Of a stretch of 64,000 nt of DNA, positions 1 to 10,400 are shown piece after piece. The position numbers and the translations under genes are program-made. The notes under the pieces were generated by a model. That model was not told the origin of the DNA. It saw only the letters and a program-made list of their open reading frames with translations, and ran no database searches. The DNA is from Enoplolaimus lenunculus. Its lineage: Eukaryota; Nematoda; Enoplea; Enoplida; Thoracostomopsidae. Each line of letters opens with the position of its first letter. The first letter of the stretch is position 1. The DNA lies in NCBI GenBank assembly GCA_030248215.1, contig JASANG010000683.1, positions 21,060-85,059 of the forward strand. Direction: 5' to 3'.

Positions 1-323
1 ATAGTGTTCCGCCCTTGTTTTTCACATTGACCCTAACTCGTAATAATCTCGCAAGATGGAACGATTGCCATGTAGCGCATACGAAAAAAATAACTTCTAC
101 TTGTAGTATGTTGAATTCCTGTTGTCTTGCGTTTCGATATTCGTGCCGAAATAGCAACTTAACAAAGTGGTGTTTTTTGAATCTATTAATAGTCTCGGCA
201 TATATTGCATACTTTTACGATGAGACGACAGAAGTTTCTTTGTTGGGCAAACCAATATGACCCTTAAAAACACTGAAGGTAATTAAGTTCGTTAAAATAT
301 AGTTACTATTTCTCAGAATGTTG

Positions 324-460
324 GGCCAATGTTACTTTTAGGGGCGTAACAGTAGGTTAAGCGCATTCCTAAGCCTAAACCTAAGCCTAAGCAAAAATGT
401 AATCTAGAATCTAAACCTACTCTTTTCTACCAGAAACCTGGACGCCCCTTAAAGTAACAG
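324..460 (-). mobile_element. MITE family A copy 1 (TTAGGC core)
   Basis: It starts GGCCAATGTTACTTTTAGGG and ends with the complement, ACGCCCCTTAAAGTAACA, around a degenerate CCTAAG repeat. The inner arm matches the other family A copies in reverse orientation. The outer right end is slightly eroded, so no target duplication is readable. Confidence 0.75.
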
Positions 461-1466
461 TATAAATTTATTTCGTTTGCTGCGCGTAGGAATTAACCGA
501 TTTGTTTTGCTCTCAAAATTAATATATATGGTAAGAAAAAATATTACAGGTTGGAGTTAGATTTTACGTTTAATGGTTAATCTCGATCATTCTTTTAATA
601 GACCTGCGGTGTATTAAAAAGATTTGCACTGCAGAAGTGTTTTATCACTGTGCCAACATTGGCTATTTCATGCATTTAAACCAAACTTTTGATTGAAAGG
701 TGTTATTTTATCGGAACTTGCGTTTTTGATAACAATTTAAGTTTTCAATAGCTTTGATGCAGGTTCGAGTTTGAAAATACGTCAAAAAATAGGATCAATA
801 CATTTAAAGATCTTAGGTTTTGAGAATTGAGATGAAGCTCACAGTTATAGTGAAGGTTACTGTTGCTGGCAACGTTGACGAGCTTGGCAAATGGAAATTC
901 TTATTGAAAACTTCAGCAAATGGTTCTGTTAGCGCAAATATAATAACACACATCTCTACCTGTTTGTATTAGAATCCGTCATGGGACAAACTGCCAGTTT
1001 TGGGGCCTTTCACCTCACGTCTCCAACAAATGAGCAACCAATGCGACAGACGTATTTTTGCATTTTATCACTTGAAAACTTTCATTTTTACGGCCCCACG
1101 ACCTTAAGGCTTCCCAGATAATACGGGCGTTACGATCGAAACTACAATTTTGTGAAACTTTTTTGCGTCGTTTTCTCGATTTCGAACGGAATCCCCAGCA
1201 TAATTTTCTACTATTTCACTAGAAAACATATTAGGAGCTTCAAGTGAACAATTCGTATTGCAAAATTTTCAGCTCCATTCCACATTGCTAATTTAGCATA
1301 CATCCAGAATTCCATTTGGTTTCACCACTGGTTCGGCTAATACATTTAATAGCGAGCGCAGAAAACCAGGGCATTCCGAGTTGCTGGATTGTTAGTTTGT
1401 AAACAAATGTGCACCTACAGAAACATACTAGAAATCATTTCTTTCGTTCGTTTGATTTAACGGATA

Positions 1467-1815
1467 CAGTGCAAAAAGTGAGTCAAATAGACTCTCTCCG
1501 AAATAGGCTCTACGGGACTACACGATGTATACTTAAATTGAAAAACTTCAGGGTCGTAGCAGCACCATAAACATATTTTAAATCCTAAGCGTAAGCCTAA
1601 GAGTAGACGAAAAATGAGGAATTTACGCCTTCCTCCCGGAATAATTTTTTCAAGAATCGCGAGTCATTATTTTGGCGTTCGTACGCACGCGTGTAACCAC
1701 ATGGTACTCGCAAACGTTTATGCATGCACTTGCGCAGTCAAATTTGACTCAGTTTGTGTAGTCTCGAAAAGCCTATTTCTTAAAGTGTCAATTTGACACA
1801 CCATTGTCTGCAGTG
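1467..1815 (+). mobile_element. MITE family C copy 1, carrying a family B fragment
   Basis: The left arm is CAGTGCAAAAAGTGAGTCAA and the right arm ends in GCAGTG, flanked by TA on both sides. The inner parts match the family C sequence (GAGTCAAATTGACTC, CCGAAATAGGC). At about 1548-1612, between the arms, lies a stretch matching family B (ATAAACATATT followed by CCTAAGCGTAAGCCTAAG), so a second element appears to have inserted into this one. Confidence 0.65.
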
Positions 1816-2260
1816 TAATGTTTTTGCACACTTGCAAAAACTACACCAAATTCAGGTCACTTCGCAACAACCTTTTTACGCCCTAAAACCATCCAATTGG
1901 TACAAGTTCAGCAGATTTGTTCAACCAAATTTTGCTTTAGACTAATTATATATTTGAACGTAGCTTCGAAGAAACTACACGATGCCTCGGTGAACCACAA
2001 GGATGCTAGGCGGAACGCATTGGGGACTTCGTGAAATGAGACTGAGGCAACAGGTTATTTGTATAGGAGGCTTGAATATATAACCTGGCGCCTGCATGTT
2101 GCGAAATTGTTTTATACAGATATTTTAACTTAAGTTATTTAAAATATATGAACCTTAAAAATAAGCGTTAATTCCACCACGGTCCTATTTTGTCCCGCAC
2201 CGCCGACAGATATTCGTTTTGCCCGCTGCCTAAAACGAATCAAAACAACGAACTGCAATA

Positions 2261-3274
2261 ATGCCAAATGCAAATGCATCGTTACTATTGGATGATGATA
2301 AAACACATCCAGCACTTGGTGCTGCAGTTGCAATTACAACAACGTTCGCAATGTTGATCAATTTGTGCGTTCTAGGCTACATAATGCGGCGACGTCTTTA
2401 TCGTAATTTTGTGTCAAATCATTTCATTGCACATTTACTTTTTACAAGTGTGCTGACTTGCGTGTATCCGCTTCCAGTGTTATCCTACGCTTTGTTCACT
2501 GGGACTGCACCGTTTGCAGGATCTGATCTTGGTTGTCGGTTTCATGCGTTTTTCTATTGCACCTTGTGGACAGTGGTCTATTTTATGATTGCCGTTATTG
2601 CTGGCATTCATTACATTACATTCGCTCGAATACATTATGAGCAACTGTTCGGTTTATCGCCAAGCCTGATTTGCGCGTTGGCATGGTTGGCAGCTGCTGC
2701 ATTAGGTTTGCCATGTTTGACCAACGGCAGCATTATCCACTACGATCCGTCTTATTATCAATGTATATGGATGAATGGGACGATGTCACATAAATTTTTG
2801 GCGTATATGCTTCTGCTTGGTGTACTAATCCCGGTCAGTTTGACATATTATGCGTATGTACGTATACTCGCAATTTTGTATCATTCACCAGTTGTTTTTG
2901 AAGCGCTCGGATTATTTCGTGCAAGATATTTGTTGTTTCTTCTGTTGCTGAACAATATAGTCCAAGTACCGTTCTATGTGTTTGTTGCGTACACATGGGC
3001 AATGGAAGATCGATATAATAACGAAATAGCGAATGTTGATGAATTAGCGAATAACTTACTTCCGCCGGTCCCTGATCCGCAATCAATTATTCGGCCACTG
3101 ATGATGTTTATCGCTTTCACGCAAAGCCTAACGTCGGGCGCAATCTATGGCCCGTCGTTATTTTTAATTAAAGAAGAAGACATTGCATTGACACATCGGG
3201 CAAATCGGGCACCAGCACAAAACAGTGGACCAGATATTCCGGGATTGTCGGGCAAATTACTGCAGCATTTATAA
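2261..3274 (+). CDS. Rhodopsin-like 7TM G-protein-coupled receptor
   Basis: This is a 337-residue intronless receptor of the plasma membrane. Seven hydrophobic segments lie at about residues 20-43, 51-80, 93-118, 131-152, 176-201, 220-247 and 278-302. Class A marks are present: a conserved Cys at the top of TM3 pairing with one in the second outer loop (YYQCIW), a Trp in TM4, a Pro in TM5 and in TM6 (VQVPF), and an Asn in TM1 (LINLCVLGY). N-glycosylation sites sit near the start (NAS) and in the second outer loop. The usual DRY motif at the end of TM3 reads IHY, and NPxxY in TM7 reads GAIYG. The TM7 position that holds the retinal lysine in opsins is not Lys. The ligand is unknown. The start is the first ATG before TM1. 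The family call is firm; the subfamily is not. Codon use looks normal and the frame is intact, so I take it as a working gene. Confidence 0.85.
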   Translation: MPNANASLLLDDDKTHPALGAAVAITTTFAMLINLCVLGYIMRRRLYRNFVSNHFIAHLLFTSVLTCVYPLPVLSYALFTGTAPFAGSDLGCRFHAFFYCTLWTVVYFMIAVIAGIHYITFARIHYEQLFGLSPSLICALAWLAAAALGLPCLTNGSIIHYDPSYYQCIWMNGTMSHKFLAYMLLLGVLIPVSLTYYAYVRILAILYHSPVVFEALGLFRARYLLFLLLLNNIVQVPFYVFVAYTWAMEDRYNNEIANVDELANNLLPPVPDPQSIIRPLMMFIAFTQSLTSGAIYGPSLFLIKEEDIALTHRANRAPAQNSGPDIPGLSGKLLQHL

Positions 3275-3279
3275 ATAAA
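3274..3279 (+). promoter_or_regulatory. Candidate polyadenylation signal
   Basis: AATAAA overlaps the last base of the receptor stop codon. If used, the mRNA would have a very short 3' UTR, ending before the MITE at 3338. Confidence 0.4.
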
Positions 3280-3337
3280 ACAAAAAATGTTATGGTCCGG
3301 AGTTAATTTTTGATTGAAGTACTTACTATAAAACTGT

Positions 3338-3573
3338 GGCCCATGTTACTTTAAGAGACGTTCAGGTTTCTGGTGAGTCTATAAAATAGTAGGTTTAGAT
3401 TCTAGATTACATTTTTTGCTTAGGCTTAGGCTTAGGAATACGCTTTTGCAACGCTTAGGCTTAGGAATACGCTTTTGCAACGCTTAGGCTTAGGAATACG
3501 CTTTTGCAACGCTTAGGCTTAGGCTTAGGAATACGCTTAATCTACTGTTACGCCCCTTGAAGTAACATTGACC
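3338..3573 (+). mobile_element. MITE family A copy 2, with 8-bp target duplication
   Basis: Terminal inverted repeats are GGCCCATGTTACTTTAAGAG at the left and CCCCTTGAAGTAACATTGACC at the right. The core holds four blocks of CTTAGG repeats separated by AATACGCTTTTGCAACG. AAAACTGT flanks both ends as a perfect 8-bp duplication, typical of hAT-type transposition. There is no coding capacity. This is the longest copy in the window. Confidence 0.85.
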
Positions 3574-4290
3574 AAAACTGTTATATTAAATGTTCAGTTT
3601 TGCTTCAAACCAAAATGTTGTAATTTGAAGTATTGATTTCAGCCAGCCGCAAACGATTTTGCGACTGTTGCAAAGCAATCTATTATAATACAACTAAATC
3701 TAGCTTCTAGGTCGCTTTGCTGACGCGGTTTCCTTTATAGTTCTATCTCTATGGAATATAGCGTTCGAATCACCGTTTCAAAGGTGTACAGAAAGTTAAA
3801 TTTTTTATATACATCACTTCCATGCTTTTGTGTTAAACGTTTTGCTCGCTTCACTATCTAATTCAGCAAAATTCAAACCACTGTAATTCCTGGTTGCCTT
3901 GAACTCTGTCAATTGAAAATCACGTGGTTCTCAGTTGATTCGTGGTTCTCAGTTGGTTCGTCAGTACGAATTCAACGTTTCTGATGACGACATCAGAACA
4001 TACACGCATATATACTGATCTCATTACAGTAGTGAACCGAATTAGAGGATGGTGTTTCAAACCATTTCTAGGTTCGAGTATATTTTAGGTACGTATGAAA
4101 AAATGAGCCTAATTCTAAAACAATTTACATAAATTTACTTTCCAACGTTTTTTCGAAATTGAAAATAGATATGTGGAATAGGATTTTTAGGCTGTTTAAA
4201 TATGCGGTTTCCGTATTCTCATTTCAGTTACGAACTGTTTCTGGCTGGTCACTATGATGCACTTGATAGGTAGATATTTTGGTTTGTTTG

Positions 4291-4480
4291 CCAGCTTCGT
4301 AGCCAGCTCACCTTGCAAGGGGGCTATAAATTATTCACTCACCTTGCAAGGGGGCTATAAATTATTCAGGACGGGGCATTTAAAGGTTGTCAATGAGTTA
4401 CAAGCAACGTCGGAAATTGTCTTTGGGCCAAAATTTTTTCCAGAGGAACTGACCCCCTGGCCCCTTTTGGCTACGGGCCA
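4291..4480 (+). repeat. Dispersed repeat family M copy 1 with internal duplication
   Basis: The segment runs from CTTCGTAGCCAGCTCACCTTG to CCCCCTGGCCCC. Related sequence occurs at about 10848-10987, 11828-11937 and 43803-43947. A unit of about 31 bp (CTCACCTTGCAAGGGGGC...) is repeated twice in tandem at 4307-4369. Confidence 0.55.
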
Positions 4481-5548
4481 GTGTTTGTCGTGTAATTATA
4501 ATATATGTAAATCGCGGAATTCGCAAAGAATAAACTTTAATTTGCTACTTTCTGTAACACTTGAATTAAATGCTGTGGTCCAAAAATTGACTATGAAACT
4601 CGTGCTTTAATGTTCCCGATGTGTCTTGCCTTAACATATGGCGCTGTGCAACACAAGTTCAAAACAATTTACGCCTTCACCGCAAAACCTGTTGCCTTAG
4701 AAGTTAGAACATTGAATTATTCGCTTAACGACCGTTCAAAATAGTAAAATTTGAGAACGCAAGAAACTAAACTGTTCTTCCACCGAAAGTCATGAATCTA
4801 CTACTTAGTGTCGCTTTTTTTCGATTTGTATGTACCAAAGTGAGAACTGTATCGCAAAACTGGCTTTACTGAGATTAGTAAAAATTTACATTCACAATGC
4901 GGACTTTATTGAAAAACTCGAATAGTGAAGCACAATTTGTTGGGCTGAAGGTGAGGTTTCTGACACACCTGAAATAACTTTTTGATATGTTTGAAACAAT
5001 TTGCTCAAGATGAATTTGATAACCTACCTTGTGACATAAAATAAGATAGTTTCAGGGTTTCTGAAACATTAGTTAAGTAGACGAAAGTAAATATATACTT
5101 AGATTTTCCAACAAATGTAAATAAACGCCATATGTGAGCCATTGTCATAACAATAGTTTTGCTTTATTTTAAGAAGGAACCGTGAGTCTACAATTTCAGA
5201 TGGAGCAAATTTAGCATGGCGGAACTGTTAATATATATATGTAATATATCAAATGTAACCAGCAACTTGTGTACTACTTTAACTTTAACAAGGAACTTTT
5301 TAACTAAACGATATTTTTCTCGGCTTCGCTTCATCACACTTTTAAAATTTTATTCAAACGTCACCGGCTTGCCTAATTGTCACGTATGAATTGCACGATG
5401 TCTCAATAAATACGCATATGCTGCAATTGTTCGATTTGAAATAAAAATGACGAACGTCGCGCAAAACTTTTAAAAGATTTGATGCAACCGCAATTTTTCG
5501 CACAGTATTAGAAAGCCCGATCAAAGTATGCATGGCTGCACTTCGGGA

Positions 5549-5636
5549 CGGCAATAGAGTAAGCTTAAGTTTTAGACTGATTGCTTAGACTTAGATGTAT
5601 GCTTATTCTTACGCTGAGGCGAAGGCTAAGGCTTAG
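5549..5636 (+). mobile_element. MITE family B fragment
   Basis: GGCAATAGAGTAAGCTTAAG, followed by CTTAGACTTAG and a run of CTTAGG-like units, matches the left half of the family B copy at 40738-40923. The outer ends are missing. Confidence 0.5.
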
Positions 5637-5944
5637 CAATTTTTAAACACTGTGCAACTTACCTCAAGGTAAAAACAACTCAATAGTATACGCAGCCGAA
5701 GTCATCGCGTTGAAACCAAAAAACCTGGCCGCAAGTTTTGTGGTACATGAGCACGAAGCTGATGACAAATCACATTTCATGTCTACTTTAAGCATCTTAA
5801 GAAATATTAAACATAAAAACTAAGCGTTCAACTTTGAAAATATTTCATTTTGTTTCAAAAAGCTGCCTTTGTAAACCGACTGTATATAATGGTTGCGAAG
5901 TAAGAGGATGATATACTCCTGGAAACTTCATGAATCAATTGTAA

Positions 5945-6000
5945 TACTGTAGCAACCCGAACAAAATAGAAGGACTGATAGTTATTCCATCATACCAAAA
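5945..6000 (+). mobile_element. MITE family D end fragment
   Basis: ACTGTAGCAACCCGAACAAA followed by GAAGGACTGATAGTTATT resembles the left terminus of the family D elements at 10240 and 40095. No right end was found. Confidence 0.35.
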
Positions 6001-6129
6001 GGGTAACCGTGGCTATTCGAAACCGGTCTGTTTCGATTTTCAATACAGATCCCTGTTATTCGAGCCACACACCTTTAACTTATGCCCGCCAACTTCTACC
6101 GTTTAACAACTCGCTACACTAGGAGTCGC

Positions 6130-6515
6130 GGTGTAACCGGGTATTCGTTTCCGTTTTCGTTTACGACAGAAATCGGTGTCCGTTTTTGTTTTGGAAATTC
6201 TGTTATTTTGATGTTTAACACTGGTTTCAAAATTAAAGAAATATCGTGCAGGTTTTCATTACAGATATGCTGCAAGTGTTCGAAATGACATAAAAATTAC
6301 GAAATTCGTAAAATCCTTAAAAATCTCGATGCATTCGCTATTTTTCTTTTAAAATTTTAGAAAGCCAAGTGAATATTTGCACGACTTTATTGTATTAGCA
6401 GAAAAATAAAACATCTTTAAAACTATTACACCTCAATATCTGTTCTTCGTTTCCGTTATTTTGATCACTATCCGTTTTCGCTATTGTTAGTATCGGTTTA
6501 CACCCTGCTAGCAGT
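6130..6515 (+). mobile_element. MITE family G copy 1
   Basis: It begins GGTGTAACCGGGTATTCG and ends GTATCGGTTTACACCC, an inverted repeat. The inner sequence is rich in CCGTTTTCG. Related copies lie at 34112-34330 and 47085-47500. No coding potential. Confidence 0.6.
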
Positions 6516-7288
6516 ACACCTTTAAGACTTGAGTATACCGCTACTTTCTGCCAATATTGGTATTATTATATACTTTGAGCATTGAATCAAGTTCTGCATT
6601 GAACTTAGTTAGGTCCAAGAAGCGTTTGCGCGAAGTCATTAGTTTATTATTGACGTTTATTGTATATAGTAATTTTGGACCGTATCTATTTACGATCTTC
6701 AATTAAGGAAATAGACCCGTCTTGAATCACATCCCAAAAATAGGGTCAATTGACCTTTATTACCTCCATACTAGAAAATTAGATTAATAACGCTTAACTT
6801 AAGTTTAAATCCACTTGAGTTTAGGATTTTAGTGAATATGTAAATTCACTCCAGTGTTCGCTATGCTTTCATATATTAATCTTGAATAAAATAACGCAGC
6901 GTTTTACTGGAAAAACGCAATAAACTACACACTGCAGTCCACGTTAATATCCGCTTGTAAACTGAATTTTCGACTGTCTTTCTGATTTAAAAACAGTGGA
7001 TGTTGAGGCGATAAACTCTTGTCGGAATCAACGATTATATCTAAAGACTAAAAGCTCAAACTTTGGGTTTCAGCTTAAAAGCCCAACGACTGATGTGAAA
7101 CACAAAGGGATGATAATATCCATTATGAAGCTTCGAATATATTGTTTTTTTTCTGTTGAAAGTTGCATAAAAGATCGCTGAAAACTACATTCATAACGTT
7201 TATAATAATTTTGTCATATTGTTAGCAGAAATTTGACTACTGACATACACAACTAAAACAGCAAACAACCGTGATAAATAATATTTTT

Positions 7289-7445
7289 TCAAGCAGCTTG
7301 CAGTAATAAATCTTCGTACTGTTTAACAAATGCTTCACCCATTGGAAAGAAATCAAAACAACGATCCTGGTACATTCGAAACACGTATGTTTCTTGGCCG
7401 GTGTGTTCTGTTTCATCCTTGACAAGCAGATGCATTAAGAAAAAT
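7289..7445 (-). CDS. RyR: RyR last coding exon
   Basis: It encodes [20 protein letters not shown], then [11 protein letters not shown] and [11 protein letters not shown], followed by TGA. It matches the RyR C terminus ([28 protein letters not shown]) with a few extra residues. Confidence 0.98.
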
Positions 7446-10400
7446 CTGAAATTTGGTCAATATTCAAAATACAACCTACGTAGCGTAGTCGAACGACCGT
7501 TTCACAAACAAGATGAATGTCTAAACGTTCAAAATGTTAAAATATTTCTTTCTTGATTCAACGTTTCAAACACTTGAGATACATTGGGCCTATGAGAACA
7601 ACGTGATAAATCAGCGTGATGCGGACTGACAACGGATGATGTCTTTTCCTTTACATTCAGCAGTCGGCGTTTGCCCAAAAATAAAAAAATGTTTGCTTAT
7701 TTGTGATTCTTACAACCTACCCAGATAATCCCACGCCTAGTTTTGAGCAATTCGATTTTTTGAGATCACTAAGGCCAATAGAATATGGTTTCTACCGAAA
7801 AGATCCGAACTTATGCATCTTTTGGCGCAGTTTGCGGAATTCAGTGAACTAGCGTTAATTTTTTTTGGTTGGACAATGATTGACAATTGTCAAACCGACA
7901 TTACAGCTATATATCATCGTGATATATGAGTCAGTGGGAAGATGACAGTAAAATCACATGATTCGTCTCTGCTTTGTATAATGCGCCGAACGGAGTGTAA
8001 ATTTTTTAAAATTTTTGATCAAACATCTTTCTGTCCCCAATCCAAGCAAGTTTATAAAATATGTCAGTTAGGGTGTGAAAAGGCTTGGAAAATACAGAGA
8101 AGCTAAAAAATGCAAAACTTTACAAAAGCGGAACATTTTCTCGATTGTAGTATACGAATATATACCATAACAACGAACAACTCACAAATAGTTGGCAAGA
8201 TTATGATCTTTGCCCGTGTGAACTTCAAATCCTCGCGGATACTTGTCAAAGTATTCTTTAGTCAGAGCACAAATAAAACAGTTGTTCTAAAAGATAGTAA
8301 CGAATTCTGCTGGCGCAATGCAGATGCTGCTGTAAAAGCTGTATATAATACGTTTTCGGAAAAAATCAACCTATTTCCCTGAATATTAAGCCCTATTCAC
8401 GCGTGCAAGTATTTGCAGCAAAAACTTGCGCGTGCACGTTGAACGCGCAAGTTTGGTCACCAAGCAGCTTTGAACAGTTCACTAAAATTTATGATACTTA
8501 ATTTAATTCGCGCCTGTGAACGCAGTTGCAAGTCACTCGAATTTTTTGCATTTGCAGTTTGGTTGGTCAATCGGAATGTTGCTTTGAAAATACTTGCAGC
8601 TGCAAGTATTTCGTGCAAGTTGTACTGCGAGTTCTCGGTGCAAAAACTTAGACGTCTGAATGGGGCTTTATCGAAATTTTCTCCAAAAATAAACAATTTG
8701 GTAAGTTTATCGCGTACCTACTCGTTTAATAACAGATTCCAAAAAGACGGTAAATCTCACAGAACACAAGTTGACAACGCAAGCTTTATCGCCATAGCAG
8801 AAAGCATAGTTTACCTCTAAATTTTCTTTAACGCTTTCAAGCTGATCACGCAACTCGCCGAAAGCATCGATAATCAAACCTTAAACTAGGTTATTATTAT
8901 AGCGGACAAGTCCGGGCTTATAGTTGCCCAGGCGCCCTTCGAATACTAAACTGCGGGTGCAGGCCATTCAGATTAAAATAATTTTGTGTTCATCCATATT
9001 AAGTGATGTTGACCTGGTCGAAGCATACACTAGATGGGTAATAAAGACGACTGTGTGCGAGACATGTGACGTTTTTTGTGCATTCACACTTCCAAAAACA
9101 CAACTTTTAGTTAAACTGTCCTCTTAAAACTTAAATTTAAGTAGTAGATTAACTAAACTTGAATATGAGTTTAAGTAAAACTTAAAAGACTGGACGAATT
9201 AAATAAACTAGAATTTTAAGTTGTTGAAGTATTAATATATTATGTTTAGGGCGAGTTAAACTTATTTTTAGTTTAAGGTAATTGTTGTTTAGAATTTGTG
9301 TACTTTTTAGATTTCATTAATTATGTCATAGTTCAAATTACTTTAAACGTAACATACCAGTTAGTTTAGTTAATCTAAAAAGTTGGTTTAACACTGCTAG
9401 ATTAGTTTCAGCTTAAATCGAGTTAGTTTAAACTTTTAGAGAGTGGAGGTCTGCGGAACTCTTATGGTACGTCAGGATATAGGCAGTATGAAAAAGTTAG
9501 TATTAGAAGACTATACTGAGACTGCACAGCATCACCGTACTCACCCTGCATAATCGCAAGCAAAATAACAATAATGAAGAAGAAAAAAGAAATATCAAAC
9601 GCCATTCGTGGATACATAAGGTCGTCGTCGTATGGAGGACTCAATTCATCTCCGATACCGCCGCCTGCGCGTACACCAGCGTAGAAATGATACACAAAAC
9701 ACTAAAATTTGTCATAACGTTTTTTAGTTTGTTTTATTGACCCTCCATTTGGCCCATGTTACTTTAATGGGCGACCAGGTTTCTGGTGGGTTTGTAAAAG
9801 AGTAGGTTTGGATTCTAGATTACACTTTTTTGTTTAGGCTTATAGGCGTAGGCTTAGGCTTAGGAATACGCTTACTCTACTGTTACACCCCTTGAAGTAA
9901 CATTGACCCTCCATGTTATATTATCTACGTGAATGTAAAGCGTTGTCCTGTCTCTTTAACTCAAGGGTACAAATCACCAATGTAGCTGCAATGCAACGAG
10001 TGGGTTCTGTCGGCACACTTGTTGAGTCTGTAGAAAAGATGATACATTTTTGAAGTCCCTTCCAATAAACTATGTGAAAAACCAACACTGTACTGTGAGT
10101 GTTGTGACAAATCAGAATGGCTTTTTGACAGTTTTGCTTGTCTCCGTGGCTTTCAAATAATCTGTGGACACATTAAATATCGCATAAAGTGGGCCTTGAA
10201 TAAGCGGAGTTACAAAATTGCGGTACATTTTTACGGGAGTACTGTAGTGACCCGAATAAGAGGGGACGACTGATATTTATTTGTCCTCTCGAGAGGGTAC
10301 CCCCTATTATTCGGTTACGGACTGTTATTTATTTTTAACCCGCCCTCCGCCGCCCTTCGTTACTATATATACATATCCGGTATTGCAACTATCCGTTGAA

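Larger units (their letters stand above)
1..2260. other. Non-coding upstream region
   Basis: I see no convincing gene here. Open frames are short and have no recognisable domains. The stretch holds a family A MITE at 324-460 and a family C MITE at 1467-1815, which itself contains a family B fragment. The last few hundred bases should carry the promoter and 5' UTR of the receptor gene at 2261, but no clear core promoter motif was found. Confidence 0.6.
3574..7288. other. Intergenic region between receptor and RyR
   Basis: No gene was recognised. It contains a family M repeat near 4.3-4.5 kb, a family B fragment at 5549-5636, the start of a family D element near 5945 and a family G element at 6130-6515. 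The rest is AT-rich sequence without visible structure. The end next to 7288 should hold the RyR 3' UTR, but no clear poly(A) signal is apparent. Confidence 0.55.

Noticed and set aside
2261-3274. Opsin
   Set aside because: The retinal-binding lysine in TM7 is absent, so only a general class A receptor call is justified.
3417-3540. Chromosome end or true telomere tract
   Set aside because: The TTAGGC units are short, degenerate, scattered and always inside MITEs with terminal repeats.
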